In this document: positions 1-7,374 of the stretch, in pieces
Layout: every line of letters begins with the position of its first letter
How positions within the stretch are numbered: position 1 is the stretch's first letter
IMG/VR virus record: IMGVR_UViG_3300025070_000101
Span: 1 to 37,021 of that record
Length of the DNA: 37,021 bases
Source: a virus
Direction: 5' to 3' (one strand)
The notes under the pieces: generated by a model
Told to the model about the DNA's origin: nothing
Databases searched by the model: none
Seen by the model: the letters and a program-made list of their open reading frames with translations, nothing else
Program-made: the position numbers and the translations under genes

Positions 1-38
1 CTAAAAAAACCATCAAATATTGGAGGAGGTAAACTCAT
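1..38 (-). CDS. Partial gene running off the left edge
   Basis: An ATG at 38-36 overlaps the TAA of the preceding small frame as TAATG, the same coupling seen repeatedly in this operon. The visible start reads MSLPPPIFDGFF and the frame is open to the edge. Only 12 residues are visible, so no function can be given. The upstream Shine-Dalgarno is weak. It is listed because the coupling pattern makes continuation of the operon likely. Confidence 0.35.
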   Translation of the reverse strand, partial: MSLPPPIFDGFF

Positions 39-133
39 TACATACACAAGTCCTGATACTTAGTTGTGTGAAGTCTATGCTTCGATAAATCTCCACTAGA
101 AGAATTTAATATTTTTTTAATCCAATTAATCAT
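38..133 (-). CDS. Very small basic protein (31 aa), downstream of holin
   Basis: The frame starts with the ATG at 133-131, overlapping the holin stop as TAATG, and ends at a TAA that itself overlaps the next start. It begins MINWIKKILNSSSGDLSKHR and is rich in Lys, His and Ser. There is no recognisable domain. The double TAATG coupling is the main support; the lack of a good Shine-Dalgarno leaves open that this is only a gap between genes. Confidence 0.35.
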   Translation of the reverse strand: MINWIKKILNSSSGDLSKHRLHTTKYQDLCM

Positions 134-528
134 TATTTCGTTAACCCCTTATACTTTTCAAATGATCTCAAACCGCCAAGTCCGAGCATCCCCATCAATA
201 CAGTCATCAAGCTACCCATATCAAAAGTAGGTAACTCTGGTATAACTACATTCAAATACGCACATATAAATATTGTAACAGGTGCAAGCACAAAATGCCA
301 GCACAACGCAACACCACATGTCCATCCAATAAATGGTCGCCATCCTGCCACAAATATAGATTTATGACCTGCTTCTGCTTTATTAATTTCTAACTGACCC
401 TTGGCTAACTCTTGAGCATGTCTCTCTGCCATGGTCGCAATTTCATGTGCTAATTTATTCTTAGCATCTTTGTCTTCAATAAATTTACCAACTAAATTGG
501 TTACTGGGCCAATCAACGCTGTTAACAT
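133..528 (-). CDS. Holin, three-TM gene-transfer-agent type
   Basis: This 131-aa protein would sit in the inner membrane and form the lesions that release the endolysin at lysis. It has an amphipathic, charged helix at about residues 15-55, then WRPFIGW at 63-69 opening a pair of membrane segments (about 68-98), and a third segment at about 105-120 followed by LGGLRSFEK. The WRPFIGW turn and the LGLGG-RxxEK end are the hallmarks I associate with the GTA_holin_3TM family. It overlaps the preceding gene by one base. The likely endolysin is far away at 26.4 kb, so the lysis genes are split within this linear window but could belong to one late operon if the genome is circular. Confidence 0.85.
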   Translation of the reverse strand: MLTALIGPVTNLVGKFIEDKDAKNKLAHEIATMAERHAQELAKGQLEINKAEAGHKSIFVAGWRPFIGWTCGVALCWHFVLAPVTIFICAYLNVVIPELPTFDMGSLMTVLMGMLGLGGLRSFEKYKGLTK

Positions 529-734
529 TATTTGTGTTCCTTATGTTCGTGACCCATCCAAATACCAAACACACCAGTCATCACACCCATAACCACAGAT
601 ACAAATGCTGATTGAGCAGCTGTTGGCGTTTCAAGTTGCATGAACCACTCTGCACATCTCCAAGACATAATTGTACTAGCAAGCATCATCAGTCTTGGTA
701 AAATTTTCCATTTAAGAAAAGTTTCTACACTCAT
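528..734 (-). CDS. Small two-segment membrane protein (68 aa)
   Basis: Two hydrophobic segments, at about residues 12-26 and 41-60, are separated by a short polar loop and followed by a His/Lys-rich tail (GHEHKEHK). The ATG overlaps the preceding stop as ATGA, and the gene abuts the holin. Such a small two-TM protein beside a holin may be a holin partner or antiholin, but that is inferred from position and shape only. I do not recognise a family. Confidence 0.65.
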   Translation of the reverse strand: MSVETFLKWKILPRLMMLASTIMSWRCAEWFMQLETPTAAQSAFVSVVMGVMTGVFGIWMGHEHKEHK

Positions 735-850
735 TTAAATCTCGAATCAATCCAACATTTACCATAGTATAAGATAAATAGCCATAATGTAAATAGTATT
801 CCCTCAAAGTAAGTTAAATCATTCCACGCATCTAGTACCATGTTTTCCAT
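731..850 (-). CDS. Tiny single-TM protein (39 aa) in the lysis cluster
   Basis: The frame starts at the ATG at 850-848, eight bases after a clear AGGAG, and ends in a TGA overlapping the next ATG as ATGA. The product begins MENMVLDAWNDLTYFEGILF and has one hydrophobic helix, FEGILFTLWLFILYYG (residues 15-30), followed by a short basic tail. It lies between two other membrane proteins of the lysis region and could modulate the holin. The good ribosome binding site and perfect coupling make it a probable gene despite its size. Confidence 0.6.
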   Translation of the reverse strand: MENMVLDAWNDLTYFEGILFTLWLFILYYGKCWIDSRFK

Positions 851-859
851 TTTTAACTC

Positions 860-1600
860 CTATTTAGCTATGCTTCGCAAACTTTCCATTACTTTATCTA
901 TCGATGGCTCTTGACCATTAGGATTAAATACACATTTATAACTTCGTGGGCATCCTACATGAATGTCTGTGAATTCTAACTCATATGTCTTTTGAGCACC
1001 AATATAAATACACGCCATCTTACCTTTAAAAACTTTTTGTTTTTTTAGTCGGCATGTTGTCATCTTGGGAACAGAAGTTGTTCCGTTATTTATTTTCTGA
1101 TTTCTAGTATATTCTTTTGCATGAGCCTTACCAGACCAAATAGATGCAACAAGTATGGCAAACCCACCAACGATTCCCGCTACAAGTAGCCAAATAATTC
1201 CTTCACCAACTTGTCGTCTTAACTGTTGTTGTTTGTAAATTGTCTCTTGACGTTGTTTCCTTATCTGCCCCTCCATCTTAAGGAGATCGTCATATGCTTG
1301 TGGGCCATAAGTCATATTTAAAAACATCTTGAGTTCGTATCTTTGTTCCTCAAGTTTCTTTTTTGCTGCATACGCAGCCATTGCCGCCTCTTCGATAGAG
1401 CCAGCTTTAAACAATTTACCAAACAAGGGAGGATTTTTAGCTTGCTTTTCTGCATTATCAACGTCACTTACGGCACCCATCCAACGACCAATGTCCCCTG
1501 ACATTTGCTCAATGTCACGACCTACTGCAAAACCTTTTTTAATCGCATCAAAAGCTTTGCCCGCTATTCCTACGGCTACTGATATAGTTACTGGATCCAT
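860..1600 (-). CDS. Membrane-anchored coiled-coil protein with a four-Cys tail (246 aa)
   Basis: I do not recognise the family. A helical N-terminal region is followed by a long charged, coiled-coil-like stretch (about residues 70-132, ending in the Gln/Arg-rich QRQETIYKQQQLRRQ), one strong membrane helix (about 135-155), and a C-terminal domain of about 85 residues with four cysteines, two of them in GCPRSYKC. With the charged half inside the cell, the four-Cys half would lie in the periplasm, where it could form disulfides. It sits between the portal and lysis genes, so a spanin-like or virion role is possible but unproven. Confidence 0.75.
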   Translation of the reverse strand: MDPVTISVAVGIAGKAFDAIKKGFAVGRDIEQMSGDIGRWMGAVSDVDNAEKQAKNPPLFGKLFKAGSIEEAAMAAYAAKKKLEEQRYELKMFLNMTYGPQAYDDLLKMEGQIRKQRQETIYKQQQLRRQVGEGIIWLLVAGIVGGFAILVASIWSGKAHAKEYTRNQKINNGTTSVPKMTTCRLKKQKVFKGKMACIYIGAQKTYELEFTDIHVGCPRSYKCVFNPNGQEPSIDKVMESLRSIAK

Positions 1601-1619
1601 ATCCAGATTATATCATATA

Positions 1620-4013
1620 TTATTTAGGTTTGTTAGCCGATGCCATGTTAATTCTGTATATGTTTACATCATTCCTATCTTCAGCTATTTCTTCTTGAAG
1701 CTTCTGTCTTTGTTGAGCTAGCTCATAGGCTTGTTGTAACTTGGCTTGATCAATCTGAAAGTTCATTTGATCATTCATAGCTTTTCTCTGTAGTTCAGCT
1801 GTATCATTCTCAAGTTCTTTCTTTCTAATCTCAACCAAAGGATCAGTTTGTTGTTGTGGTTGTAGTGAAGGCATAACCTCTTTTAGAATCTCACCAACTT
1901 GCTGTGCAATTGCTGCTTCAACAGCATCAGGATTTAATTGTGGTGCAGGTTGACCAGCTAATTGTGCTGCTTTTATTGATTCTTCAAAGAATTTAACCAC
2001 TTGATCCCTAGCCATCATACCAATATGTTCCTGTGTATGAGCTTGCAACAAAATAAATGTCTGTGGATTTGCCTGACCCGCTGGAGTCGATAAGAAAGCT
2101 ATGTGTGCTCTAACATGAGCCTCATGATCTTGTTGCTGAAATACCTGTATAGGCATACCTTTTAACGCATTTCCGTTCTCGGTTGCTGGATCTATAGGTT
2201 GTGGCTGTTGCGGTGCAGGTAAAATAGCGTCAATATTCTTAATATCCAACGCATCATACATCCTTCTGTACGCTTCATGCACATTATGTATCTGTGGAGC
2301 CGCTTGAGCAAGCTGTAATTGTGTCTGAGCAAGCGATAATCGTTGTGCCATAGAGAAAATGTTCGGATCTGACACTGGAAGTATGTCTACACGACCATCA
2401 AAGTCAGCTTGCATCGTCTCTGGAGGCACATTTCCTACAAAATAAGGGTACGGAACTGGATTTTCGCTAAAAATCTCCGCTAACATACGAAATTCTTGCT
2501 TTTGAGCGTAATGTAAACGCTTATGTATGCTTGAAATGATCTTTGAGCCTTGCTCAATCAACGCAACAGTCGTTCCAACGGGTGCTTGAGAGTTAGTATC
2601 GGCTATTTTTGAGTCTGCAACCTGTGCAAAACGCCTTCCAGAGTCAACAACCACCCCCAAAAGCTGTGCTAACGTAGCTGATGGCTCTTTATATGGCAGT
2701 GGGATGATGGAATTTTTGAGATCTCCCCCTGGGACATCGATGTCCCTAAACTCCCCAGGATTAAGAGGCTCATCATCATTACGAATGCGAACACCACGAG
2801 CCTTAAAGCCAGCTGGTAAATTAGAGAGCGTACCCGCATCAATCAATTGCCTTAAAATAGAAGTCGCAGCACGAGAGAGACCTCCGATTGTGTGCAATAA
2901 ACCGAAACCATAAAAGCCAAATCCTGGTAAAAATTTGAAATGAGTGAAATATTGACGTTTCCTTCTTAATGGGTCTTGTTCTCTAAAGTTTCTAGAAATT
3001 GAAAGCACTTTTCCAGAACCTTGATCAAGGGTAACAATATAAGGTAGCATGATACCCGAAGGATTCCCCTCCATATCCGTGTCTTCAAAACCCTCCAAGT
3101 CCAAGTCAATGTGGCATTCCAATAAGGTATACACATCTTCAGAGTAATTTGGACGTAGTCCCAACAACTCATCAGCACGTTCTTGGATGGCTCCTTCACT
3201 TTCTCCATCGCCTGTTTCAGATAACTCAACATCCCTGTATACTCCTGCTACTTGTAGTTTGCGAATATCATTATACGTCATTCTCACTACATGTGTAACC
3301 CTCTCCGCTGTTCTTAAATCACTAGCCGAATACGGAACAACCATGTCTTCTGCCGGTACGAACTTGGAAACGGCTCTCTGCTTGGTTTCATCAAAATAAA
3401 TTTTCTTAAATGTAGATCCCGTCAACGGCAAATAAAATAACATCTGATCCGTATCTTGATCATACTCTTCCATAACTTCAGTTATCTGATAGTTCATGAA
3501 GTCTTCTACACGCTGGGCTTGTGACTCAGTCTCCTTGGTCGGAGTTCCTAGAACCTGAGTCTTTACTGGGCCACCACTAGGTAACATCTCCTTATATGCC
3601 TGTGCTTGAAACTGAGTAACAGCTTCAGAAAGTAACGGGTGAGTTACACCACTAGCCCCCAAGAAAGGCTCACTTCGATCCTCATAATTAATGCCCAGTA
3701 ACCCTAGTCCCTTGGCAATCGCTTCTTCCCAATCTTCCCTTGACTCAACATCTTCACGAAATTTAGCCCTAAGATCCGAGGACAGAGAACCAAGTACATC
3801 TTCATCAAGTATCTCGGCTAAATTAGCATTATGATCATATGGTTCAGCAATAACCTCAGTTACCCCCTCACCCATAAGTTCTACACCATCAGGGAGTTGA
3901 GCCTCGGTACTCGGTACTTCGATCTGGAGACTATCTTCTTCAGGCATCATCTGACCCCCTGCTCCCATAGATGATTCTACCATACCTGCTATTTTTCTAG
4001 GTTCTATTGCCAT
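1620..4013 (-). CDS. Portal protein (797 aa)
   Basis: The portal forms the ring at the capsid vertex through which DNA is packaged and ejected. Its place directly downstream of the large terminase, its length (in the range of the large P22-type portals, about 725 aa) and its architecture support this. The N-terminal wing has conserved-looking blocks such as SEPFLGASGVTHPLLSEAV and the FYLPLTGSTFKKIYFDE turn; a middle region contains GFGFYGFGLLHTIGG; and the last 200 residues are Gln/Ala-rich helices typical of the barrel. The start overlaps the preceding 34-aa gene by one base. The assignment rests on pattern and position; I cannot place it in a named portal subfamily. Confidence 0.85.
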   Translation of the reverse strand: MAIEPRKIAGMVESSMGAGGQMMPEEDSLQIEVPSTEAQLPDGVELMGEGVTEVIAEPYDHNANLAEILDEDVLGSLSSDLRAKFREDVESREDWEEAIAKGLGLLGINYEDRSEPFLGASGVTHPLLSEAVTQFQAQAYKEMLPSGGPVKTQVLGTPTKETESQAQRVEDFMNYQITEVMEEYDQDTDQMLFYLPLTGSTFKKIYFDETKQRAVSKFVPAEDMVVPYSASDLRTAERVTHVVRMTYNDIRKLQVAGVYRDVELSETGDGESEGAIQERADELLGLRPNYSEDVYTLLECHIDLDLEGFEDTDMEGNPSGIMLPYIVTLDQGSGKVLSISRNFREQDPLRRKRQYFTHFKFLPGFGFYGFGLLHTIGGLSRAATSILRQLIDAGTLSNLPAGFKARGVRIRNDDEPLNPGEFRDIDVPGGDLKNSIIPLPYKEPSATLAQLLGVVVDSGRRFAQVADSKIADTNSQAPVGTTVALIEQGSKIISSIHKRLHYAQKQEFRMLAEIFSENPVPYPYFVGNVPPETMQADFDGRVDILPVSDPNIFSMAQRLSLAQTQLQLAQAAPQIHNVHEAYRRMYDALDIKNIDAILPAPQQPQPIDPATENGNALKGMPIQVFQQQDHEAHVRAHIAFLSTPAGQANPQTFILLQAHTQEHIGMMARDQVVKFFEESIKAAQLAGQPAPQLNPDAVEAAIAQQVGEILKEVMPSLQPQQQTDPLVEIRKKELENDTAELQRKAMNDQMNFQIDQAKLQQAYELAQQRQKLQEEIAEDRNDVNIYRINMASANKPK

Positions 4014-4117
4014 TATGTAATCCTTGTTTTTTTGCTTTTTGTAGGACGCATTCGATCTGAAAATCGATTGGTAACACTCTTTCCTTTACCTTTTTTAATT
4101 GTCTTTTTCTTAGACAT
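4013..4117 (-). CDS. Very basic 34-aa protein between terminase and portal
   Basis: The ATG at 4117-4115 overlaps the terminase stop as TAATG, and the TAA at 4015-4013 overlaps the portal ATG in the same way, so the frame exactly fills the gap between the two packaging genes. It begins MSKKKTIKKGKGKSVTNRF; about 40% of its residues are Lys or Arg. The double coupling supports translation. It may bind DNA or bridge terminase and portal, or may act mainly to couple translation. No family is recognised. Confidence 0.6.
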   Translation of the reverse strand: MSKKKTIKKGKGKSVTNRFSDRMRPTKSKKTRIT

Positions 4118-5619
4118 TAATAATACTCTCTTGATTTACGAGGAAACCAGTCTTCTGGTATCTCTTCCCCTTGTAAACTAATAAACCCACCTTGTCTAAA
4201 CCTCATTAGTGCCATGGTCATACTATCGCAATAGTCATCATGGTCGCCATTTGGAAAAGATGCAACCTCCTCAATAACTTCATCTGCAAACTTTTCATTA
4301 GGATACCACACTTTTCCAGATTCGAAAATAGGAGATACCATGTGCATCCTAGTCGTTTTATCCATACCACCCCCGCCTCTACGTCTACCAGGACTGAACG
4401 TAGTAACAGGTAAATTCATTAATCTTAACTCATCTGCTAAAGATGCACCAGAAGCTTTTGCCTCAATTAACATCATATCTGGTTCCCAGTAATCATTTTG
4501 CTCTACAGCTATTTCTTTTAGCTCTGGAAAATTCCAACGTCCTTTTTTAGCATCTAACAAAATTAAGTGTTGCTCTCCATTTTCTTTTGGCTCAAACACG
4601 CCCCAAGTCGTAATAGCAGAATAGTCTGCTGTTTCTTTTTTACTGTAAGCTGTATCATAACTTTGGATTATATAATCAAGTCTTGGTGTGTCTTCTCTCT
4701 CCCACAGCTGCCACCACTCTCTCTTGACCATAGCAACATCGTCAGAAGTAGGGTCTTGTTGCCACTGTGCATTCCATTTACTAGGAGATAGCGATGCTTT
4801 GACTTTTAGTAATTCTTCCTTTTTCCAAAACTCATGCCACAATGGTTCCCCCGAAGGAAGTATGGCTGGGAATTCTATTACTTCCCATTGATCAGCCATC
4901 ATGTCCTTTGCCTGTGCCTGTAATAATCTCCCCGTCAGGTCTTTCTTAGACCATCTGGTTTGCACAATAATGATGGTTCCCCCCGGTTGTAGTCTTTGTC
5001 TTGGACCAGATGTATACCATTCATAAGCTGTGTCATAAGCACTAGAGGATAAAGCATCTTGTTCCGAGTGCGGATCATCAATAATTAACAAATCAGCACC
5101 ACGACCAGTCATTGCAGCACCCACCCCCGCAGCAAAATATTCCCCGCCAGCACTTGTCTCCCAACGACCCGCTGCTTGGCTATCCTGTTTCAAGTCCGTG
5201 CTGGGAAAAATCTCAGCATACATGGGATCGGCAATGAGATCACGGACTTTCCTACCAAATCTTACAGCAAGTTCCGTATTCATGGTAGCCTGTATTATCT
5301 TTAATTTTGGGTTACGTCCCAAGAACCAAGAAGGCATGAGATAGGATGCAAATTCTGACTTAGAATGTCGGGGTGGCATGTTAACAATCAGTCTTTTTAA
5401 TTTGCCCTGGGCTATAGCTTCTAGCTTCTCGGCAATGATTTTATGGTGCCTTCCCTCTATAAAGCCGTCATATACATGCTTGGCATACGCCATGAATTTC
5501 TCACGGGCCTTATCACGAGTGTCTAGCTTCTGTAATTGTTCTTCCAGTAACAGGGCTTCTTTTAGTACCTCATCGGGCAACGCTTCTAGGTTCTTTAACA
5601 TGCCCAAACGATAATACAT
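4117..5619 (-). CDS. terL: Terminase large subunit (ATPase/nuclease)
   Basis: This is the packaging motor that pumps DNA into the prohead and cuts the concatemer. The N-terminal ATPase has a Walker-A-like NMPPRHSKSE (residues 80-89), a variant P-loop common in phage terminases, and a Walker B DLLIIDDP (176-183). The C-terminal nuclease has an RNase-H-like fold, with D322 in SYDTAY, E386 in LIEAKASG and a late acidic cluster in NGDHDDYCDS. At 500 aa the length is normal. The start may be the ATG given or the in-frame ATG six codons later (5601); neither has a strong Shine-Dalgarno. The small subunit lies 1.7 kb upstream, beyond a plus-strand island. Confidence 0.93.
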   Translation of the reverse strand: MYYRLGMLKNLEALPDEVLKEALLLEEQLQKLDTRDKAREKFMAYAKHVYDGFIEGRHHKIIAEKLEAIAQGKLKRLIVNMPPRHSKSEFASYLMPSWFLGRNPKLKIIQATMNTELAVRFGRKVRDLIADPMYAEIFPSTDLKQDSQAAGRWETSAGGEYFAAGVGAAMTGRGADLLIIDDPHSEQDALSSSAYDTAYEWYTSGPRQRLQPGGTIIIVQTRWSKKDLTGRLLQAQAKDMMADQWEVIEFPAILPSGEPLWHEFWKKEELLKVKASLSPSKWNAQWQQDPTSDDVAMVKREWWQLWEREDTPRLDYIIQSYDTAYSKKETADYSAITTWGVFEPKENGEQHLILLDAKKGRWNFPELKEIAVEQNDYWEPDMMLIEAKASGASLADELRLMNLPVTTFSPGRRRGGGGMDKTTRMHMVSPIFESGKVWYPNEKFADEVIEEVASFPNGDHDDYCDSMTMALMRFRQGGFISLQGEEIPEDWFPRKSREYY

Positions 5620-5651
5620 TTGAATGAAATTATCAACCTAACTATTACAGA

Positions 5652-5673
5652 CGTAGTCTGCAAGCATACTACG
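5652..5673. promoter_or_regulatory. CGTAGT inverted repeat upstream of terL
   Basis: CGTAGT and ACTACG form a perfect 6-bp dyad with a 10-base spacer. The same hexamer, extended to CGTAGTAA, makes a longer dyad upstream of the small terminase gene (7904-7981). It could be a protein-binding or packaging-recognition site. CGTAGT also occurs inside coding sequence, including terL itself near 4395, so the motif alone is not specific. Confidence 0.3.
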
Positions 5674-5738
5674 GTCATTTGGGGGGTGCCCCCTTCCCTC
5701 TTACAAAAACTTATTTTCAAAATTCTATAAGTTACCCC

Positions 5739-5774
5739 AAAATAAAACCAGCTGGAAAAAATAAAACCAGCTGG
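5739..5774. repeat. Two tandem copies of a 17-bp repeat, upstream end of the island
   Basis: AAAATAAAACCAGCTGG occurs at 5739-5755 and 5758-5774 with a 19-bp period. Its end CCAGCTGG is a perfect 8-bp palindrome. A third identical copy lies at 6581-6597, beginning at the last two bases of the stop codon of the island gene, so the gene is bracketed by direct repeats. Confidence 0.85.
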
Positions 5775-5859
5775 AAAAAATAATTAAAAAAAAGTTTTAC
5801 TTATGCTTTTTTTTGTATAAGATAATATTATATTTTAATATAACTTAAGGGAAAAAATC

Positions 5860-6582
5860 ATGAATATAAAACAATTAAAAGAATATGTTAAACATACTTA
5901 TAACGTAAATAATTTATTAGATAGATTTGGGGCTAACACTAAGCTTAAAAAATCCAGTAAAGGCGTTTATAATGTTGCTGGGCTTTCATTAATGCCAAGC
6001 TTAAAGTTTTGTCCAATGTCAATAAAAGCGGGATGTTTTGATTTATGTTTAAAATCTGCTGGACGTGGCAAGTTTAACAACGTTGTTAAAGCAAGGAATA
6101 ATAAAAGCAATTTTTATAATAATGATTATGATTTATTTATTGAATTATTAATTCATGAATTAAAATTGCACGTTGTTAATTGTAATAAAAATAAAGTAAA
6201 TCCATCTGCAAGACTAAACGTACTTTCAGACATACCATATGAAAAGACAGATATATTTAACATGTTTGAAGAGATATATTTTTATGACTATACAAAACGT
6301 GCAAACAGATTAGAAGATTGTAATAAAATTAAAAATTATAAACTAATGTTTTCATATTCTGGACGTGATGCATATTTAAATAGTGTTGCAAAGGCTTTAG
6401 ATTTTAGCAATCCAATTGCCGTTGTTTTTAGGAATACTTTTCCAAAATACTTTTTAGGTAGACCGGTTTTTGACGGTGATTTATCTGATATTGATAATTC
6501 AACAAAACATGGTCACGTTATAGCCTTAAAGGCTAAAGGATCACTTGCAAGAAATTCTTTTAATGATTTTGTTGTAGCATAA
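5860..6582 (+). CDS. DUF7227/GP88-like three-cysteine protein (240 aa)
   Basis: The biochemical function is unknown. The sequence has the pattern I associate with a phage family related to gene product 88 (DUF7227 by recollection): SLMPSLKFCPMSIKAGCFDLCLKSAGRG with C51, C59 and C63, then RLNVLSDI (118-125), FYDYTKR (141-147), AVVFRNTFP, and a KAKG near the C-terminus. The spaced cysteines suggest a bound metal or cluster. The start has AAGGGA ten bases upstream. The gene is much more AT-rich in codon use than the terminase beside it, lies on the opposite strand from the packaging genes, and has its own flanking repeats and terminator, which are signs of acquisition as a moron-like unit. Confidence 0.8.
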   Translation: MNIKQLKEYVKHTYNVNNLLDRFGANTKLKKSSKGVYNVAGLSLMPSLKFCPMSIKAGCFDLCLKSAGRGKFNNVVKARNNKSNFYNNDYDLFIELLIHELKLHVVNCNKNKVNPSARLNVLSDIPYEKTDIFNMFEEIYFYDYTKRANRLEDCNKIKNYKLMFSYSGRDAYLNSVAKALDFSNPIAVVFRNTFPKYFLGRPVFDGDLSDIDNSTKHGHVIALKAKGSLARNSFNDFVVA

Positions 6583-6597
6583 AATAAAACCAGCTGG
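6581..6597. repeat. Third copy of the 17-bp island repeat
   Basis: AAAATAAAACCAGCTGG here is identical over 17 bases to the two copies at 5739-5774. It starts within the stop codon of the island gene, and its CAGCTGG end supplies the left arm of the terminator hairpin. Confidence 0.85.
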
Positions 6598-6619
6598 GGT
6601 TAAAAAGCCCCAGCAATTT
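6593..6619 (+). terminator. Hairpin terminator after the DUF7227-like gene
   Basis: GCTGGGG (6593-6599) pairs perfectly with CCCCAGC (6608-6614) across an eight-base A-rich loop, followed by AATTT. The T tract is short, so it may be leaky and let some transcripts reach the next small gene at 6637. Confidence 0.6.
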
Positions 6620-6636
6620 AAAAGGAAATAATCAAA

Positions 6637-6834
6637 ATGAAATATTTAAAAATGAATGAATTAAAAAAGAATAATCAAATTTATTTTAAGTTAAAGGAAA
6701 CATCTAAAGATATATATTTTGTAAATCATTATTTAACAGGTTTTAGAGAATATAGTATTAGCAAATTTGACGATGTAAATTTTGAAAGATTTGTTTTGCC
6801 AACTAGGAAAGTTTTTGTAGACTTTGAATTTTAA
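6637..6834 (+). CDS. Hypothetical protein (65 aa) of the island
   Basis: The family is not recognised. It is a Lys/Phe/Tyr-rich protein without membrane segments. The start has an AAGGAA about ten bases upstream. It follows the DUF7227-like gene through a leaky-looking hairpin, shares its very high A+T and codon bias, and is closed by a stronger hairpin at 6847, so the two probably form one transcription unit. Confidence 0.6.
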   Translation: MKYLKMNELKKNNQIYFKLKETSKDIYFVNHYLTGFREYSISKFDDVNFERFVLPTRKVFVDFEF

Positions 6835-6846
6835 AAGTTTTCCCTA

Positions 6847-6883
6847 GGCTCTCTTCCCGAAAGGGGAGGGGGCTAAAAATTTT
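6847..6883. terminator. Strong GAAA-loop hairpin, probably bidirectional terminator
   Basis: A 12-bp stem (6847-6858 with 6863-6874, including a few G:U pairs) closes a GAAA tetraloop and is followed by AAAAATTTT. It stands between the plus-strand island and the minus-strand nuclease/terminase pair, where two transcripts converge. Confidence 0.7.
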
Positions 6884-6908
6884 GATGACCGAATATATGA
6901 TGACAGTA

Positions 6909-6962
6909 GGTCGCATCAGGTCGCAGGTCGCAAGACCTTGAACCTAGGTCGCAGGTCGCAAG
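6909..6962. repeat. Cluster of five GGTCGCA repeats
   Basis: GGTCGCA occurs at 6909, 6919, 6926, 6947 and 6954, all on the plus strand. The block AGGTCGCAGGTCGCAAG is present twice (6918-6934 and 6946-6962). It lies between a terminator and the end of the nuclease gene, in a GC-rich patch of an AT-rich genome. Confidence 0.85.
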
Positions 6963-6966
6963 CCCC

Positions 6967-7374
6967 CTACCCTATCGCCGTGATGTTTTTGCAACACCTC
7001 TCTTGCAAATATGCAACAACCTCTTTGATCGATCCTCGGACTAAATAATCTATGTCCTCGATCCTAGAACCTTGGAACTCCAATGCTTTTCCTCCCTCAA
7101 ATAAAAATAGACATCGCTCCGAGGGGCTTGATGCAAGAAAAAAACTAGTGCCATTACTTCGGTCATATGAGATATGCCAAGCTATCTGCGACTTTTGTAG
7201 GACTATCCTATTATTTTTTATTATTTTTAATTCAATAAAAAAAACATTTCCATCAAGACATATAAATGTATCAGCTATACCTTCTCCAACCCTATTTTCT
7301 ATCCTCTGAAAGAATGTTTTCTTGGGTAGGTTCTGTTTCAATAGTGTCGATAGTGCCTTCTCTGTTTTTATCAT
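6967..7374 (-). CDS. VRR-NUC / PD-(D/E)XK nuclease, resolvase-like (135 aa)
   Basis: It is predicted to cut branched or structured DNA. GIAD with D35, then FIELK with E48 and K50, and Q63 in KSQIAWH match the D...ExK...Q signature of VRR-NUC nucleases. Its length suits a single-domain phage Holliday-junction-resolvase-type enzyme. The ATG lies inside the end of the small terminase gene, giving an 83-bp overlap, with GAGG eight bases upstream. No later in-frame ATG would keep the domain, so the overlap is probably real. Coupling with the terminase suggests it removes branches from concatemers before packaging. Confidence 0.8.
   Translation of the reverse strand: MIKTEKALSTLLKQNLPKKTFFQRIENRVGEGIADTFICLDGNVFFIELKIIKNNRIVLQKSQIAWHISYDRSNGTSFFLASSPSERCLFLFEGGKALEFQGSRIEDIDYLVRGSIKEVVAYLQERCCKNITAIG

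Larger units (their letters stand above)
5620..5859. other. Intergenic control region between terL and the plus-strand island
   Basis: This 240-base gap has no gene. It holds an inverted pair CGTAGT (5652-5657) and ACTACG (5668-5673), a GC hairpin with five G:C pairs (GGGGG at 5681-5685, CCCCC at 5689-5693), and two tandem copies of a 19-bp repeat. It must contain the promoter for the island gene on the plus strand and the leader of terL on the minus strand. An AT-rich stretch at about 5796-5826 (TTTACT...TATAAG/GATAAT) is a weak candidate promoter for the plus-strand gene. Confidence 0.5.

Noticed and set aside
6909-6962. CRISPR-like array from the GGTCGCA repeats
   Set aside because: The repeats are only 7 bases and the spacing is irregular (zero to fourteen bases); there are no spacers or cas genes.
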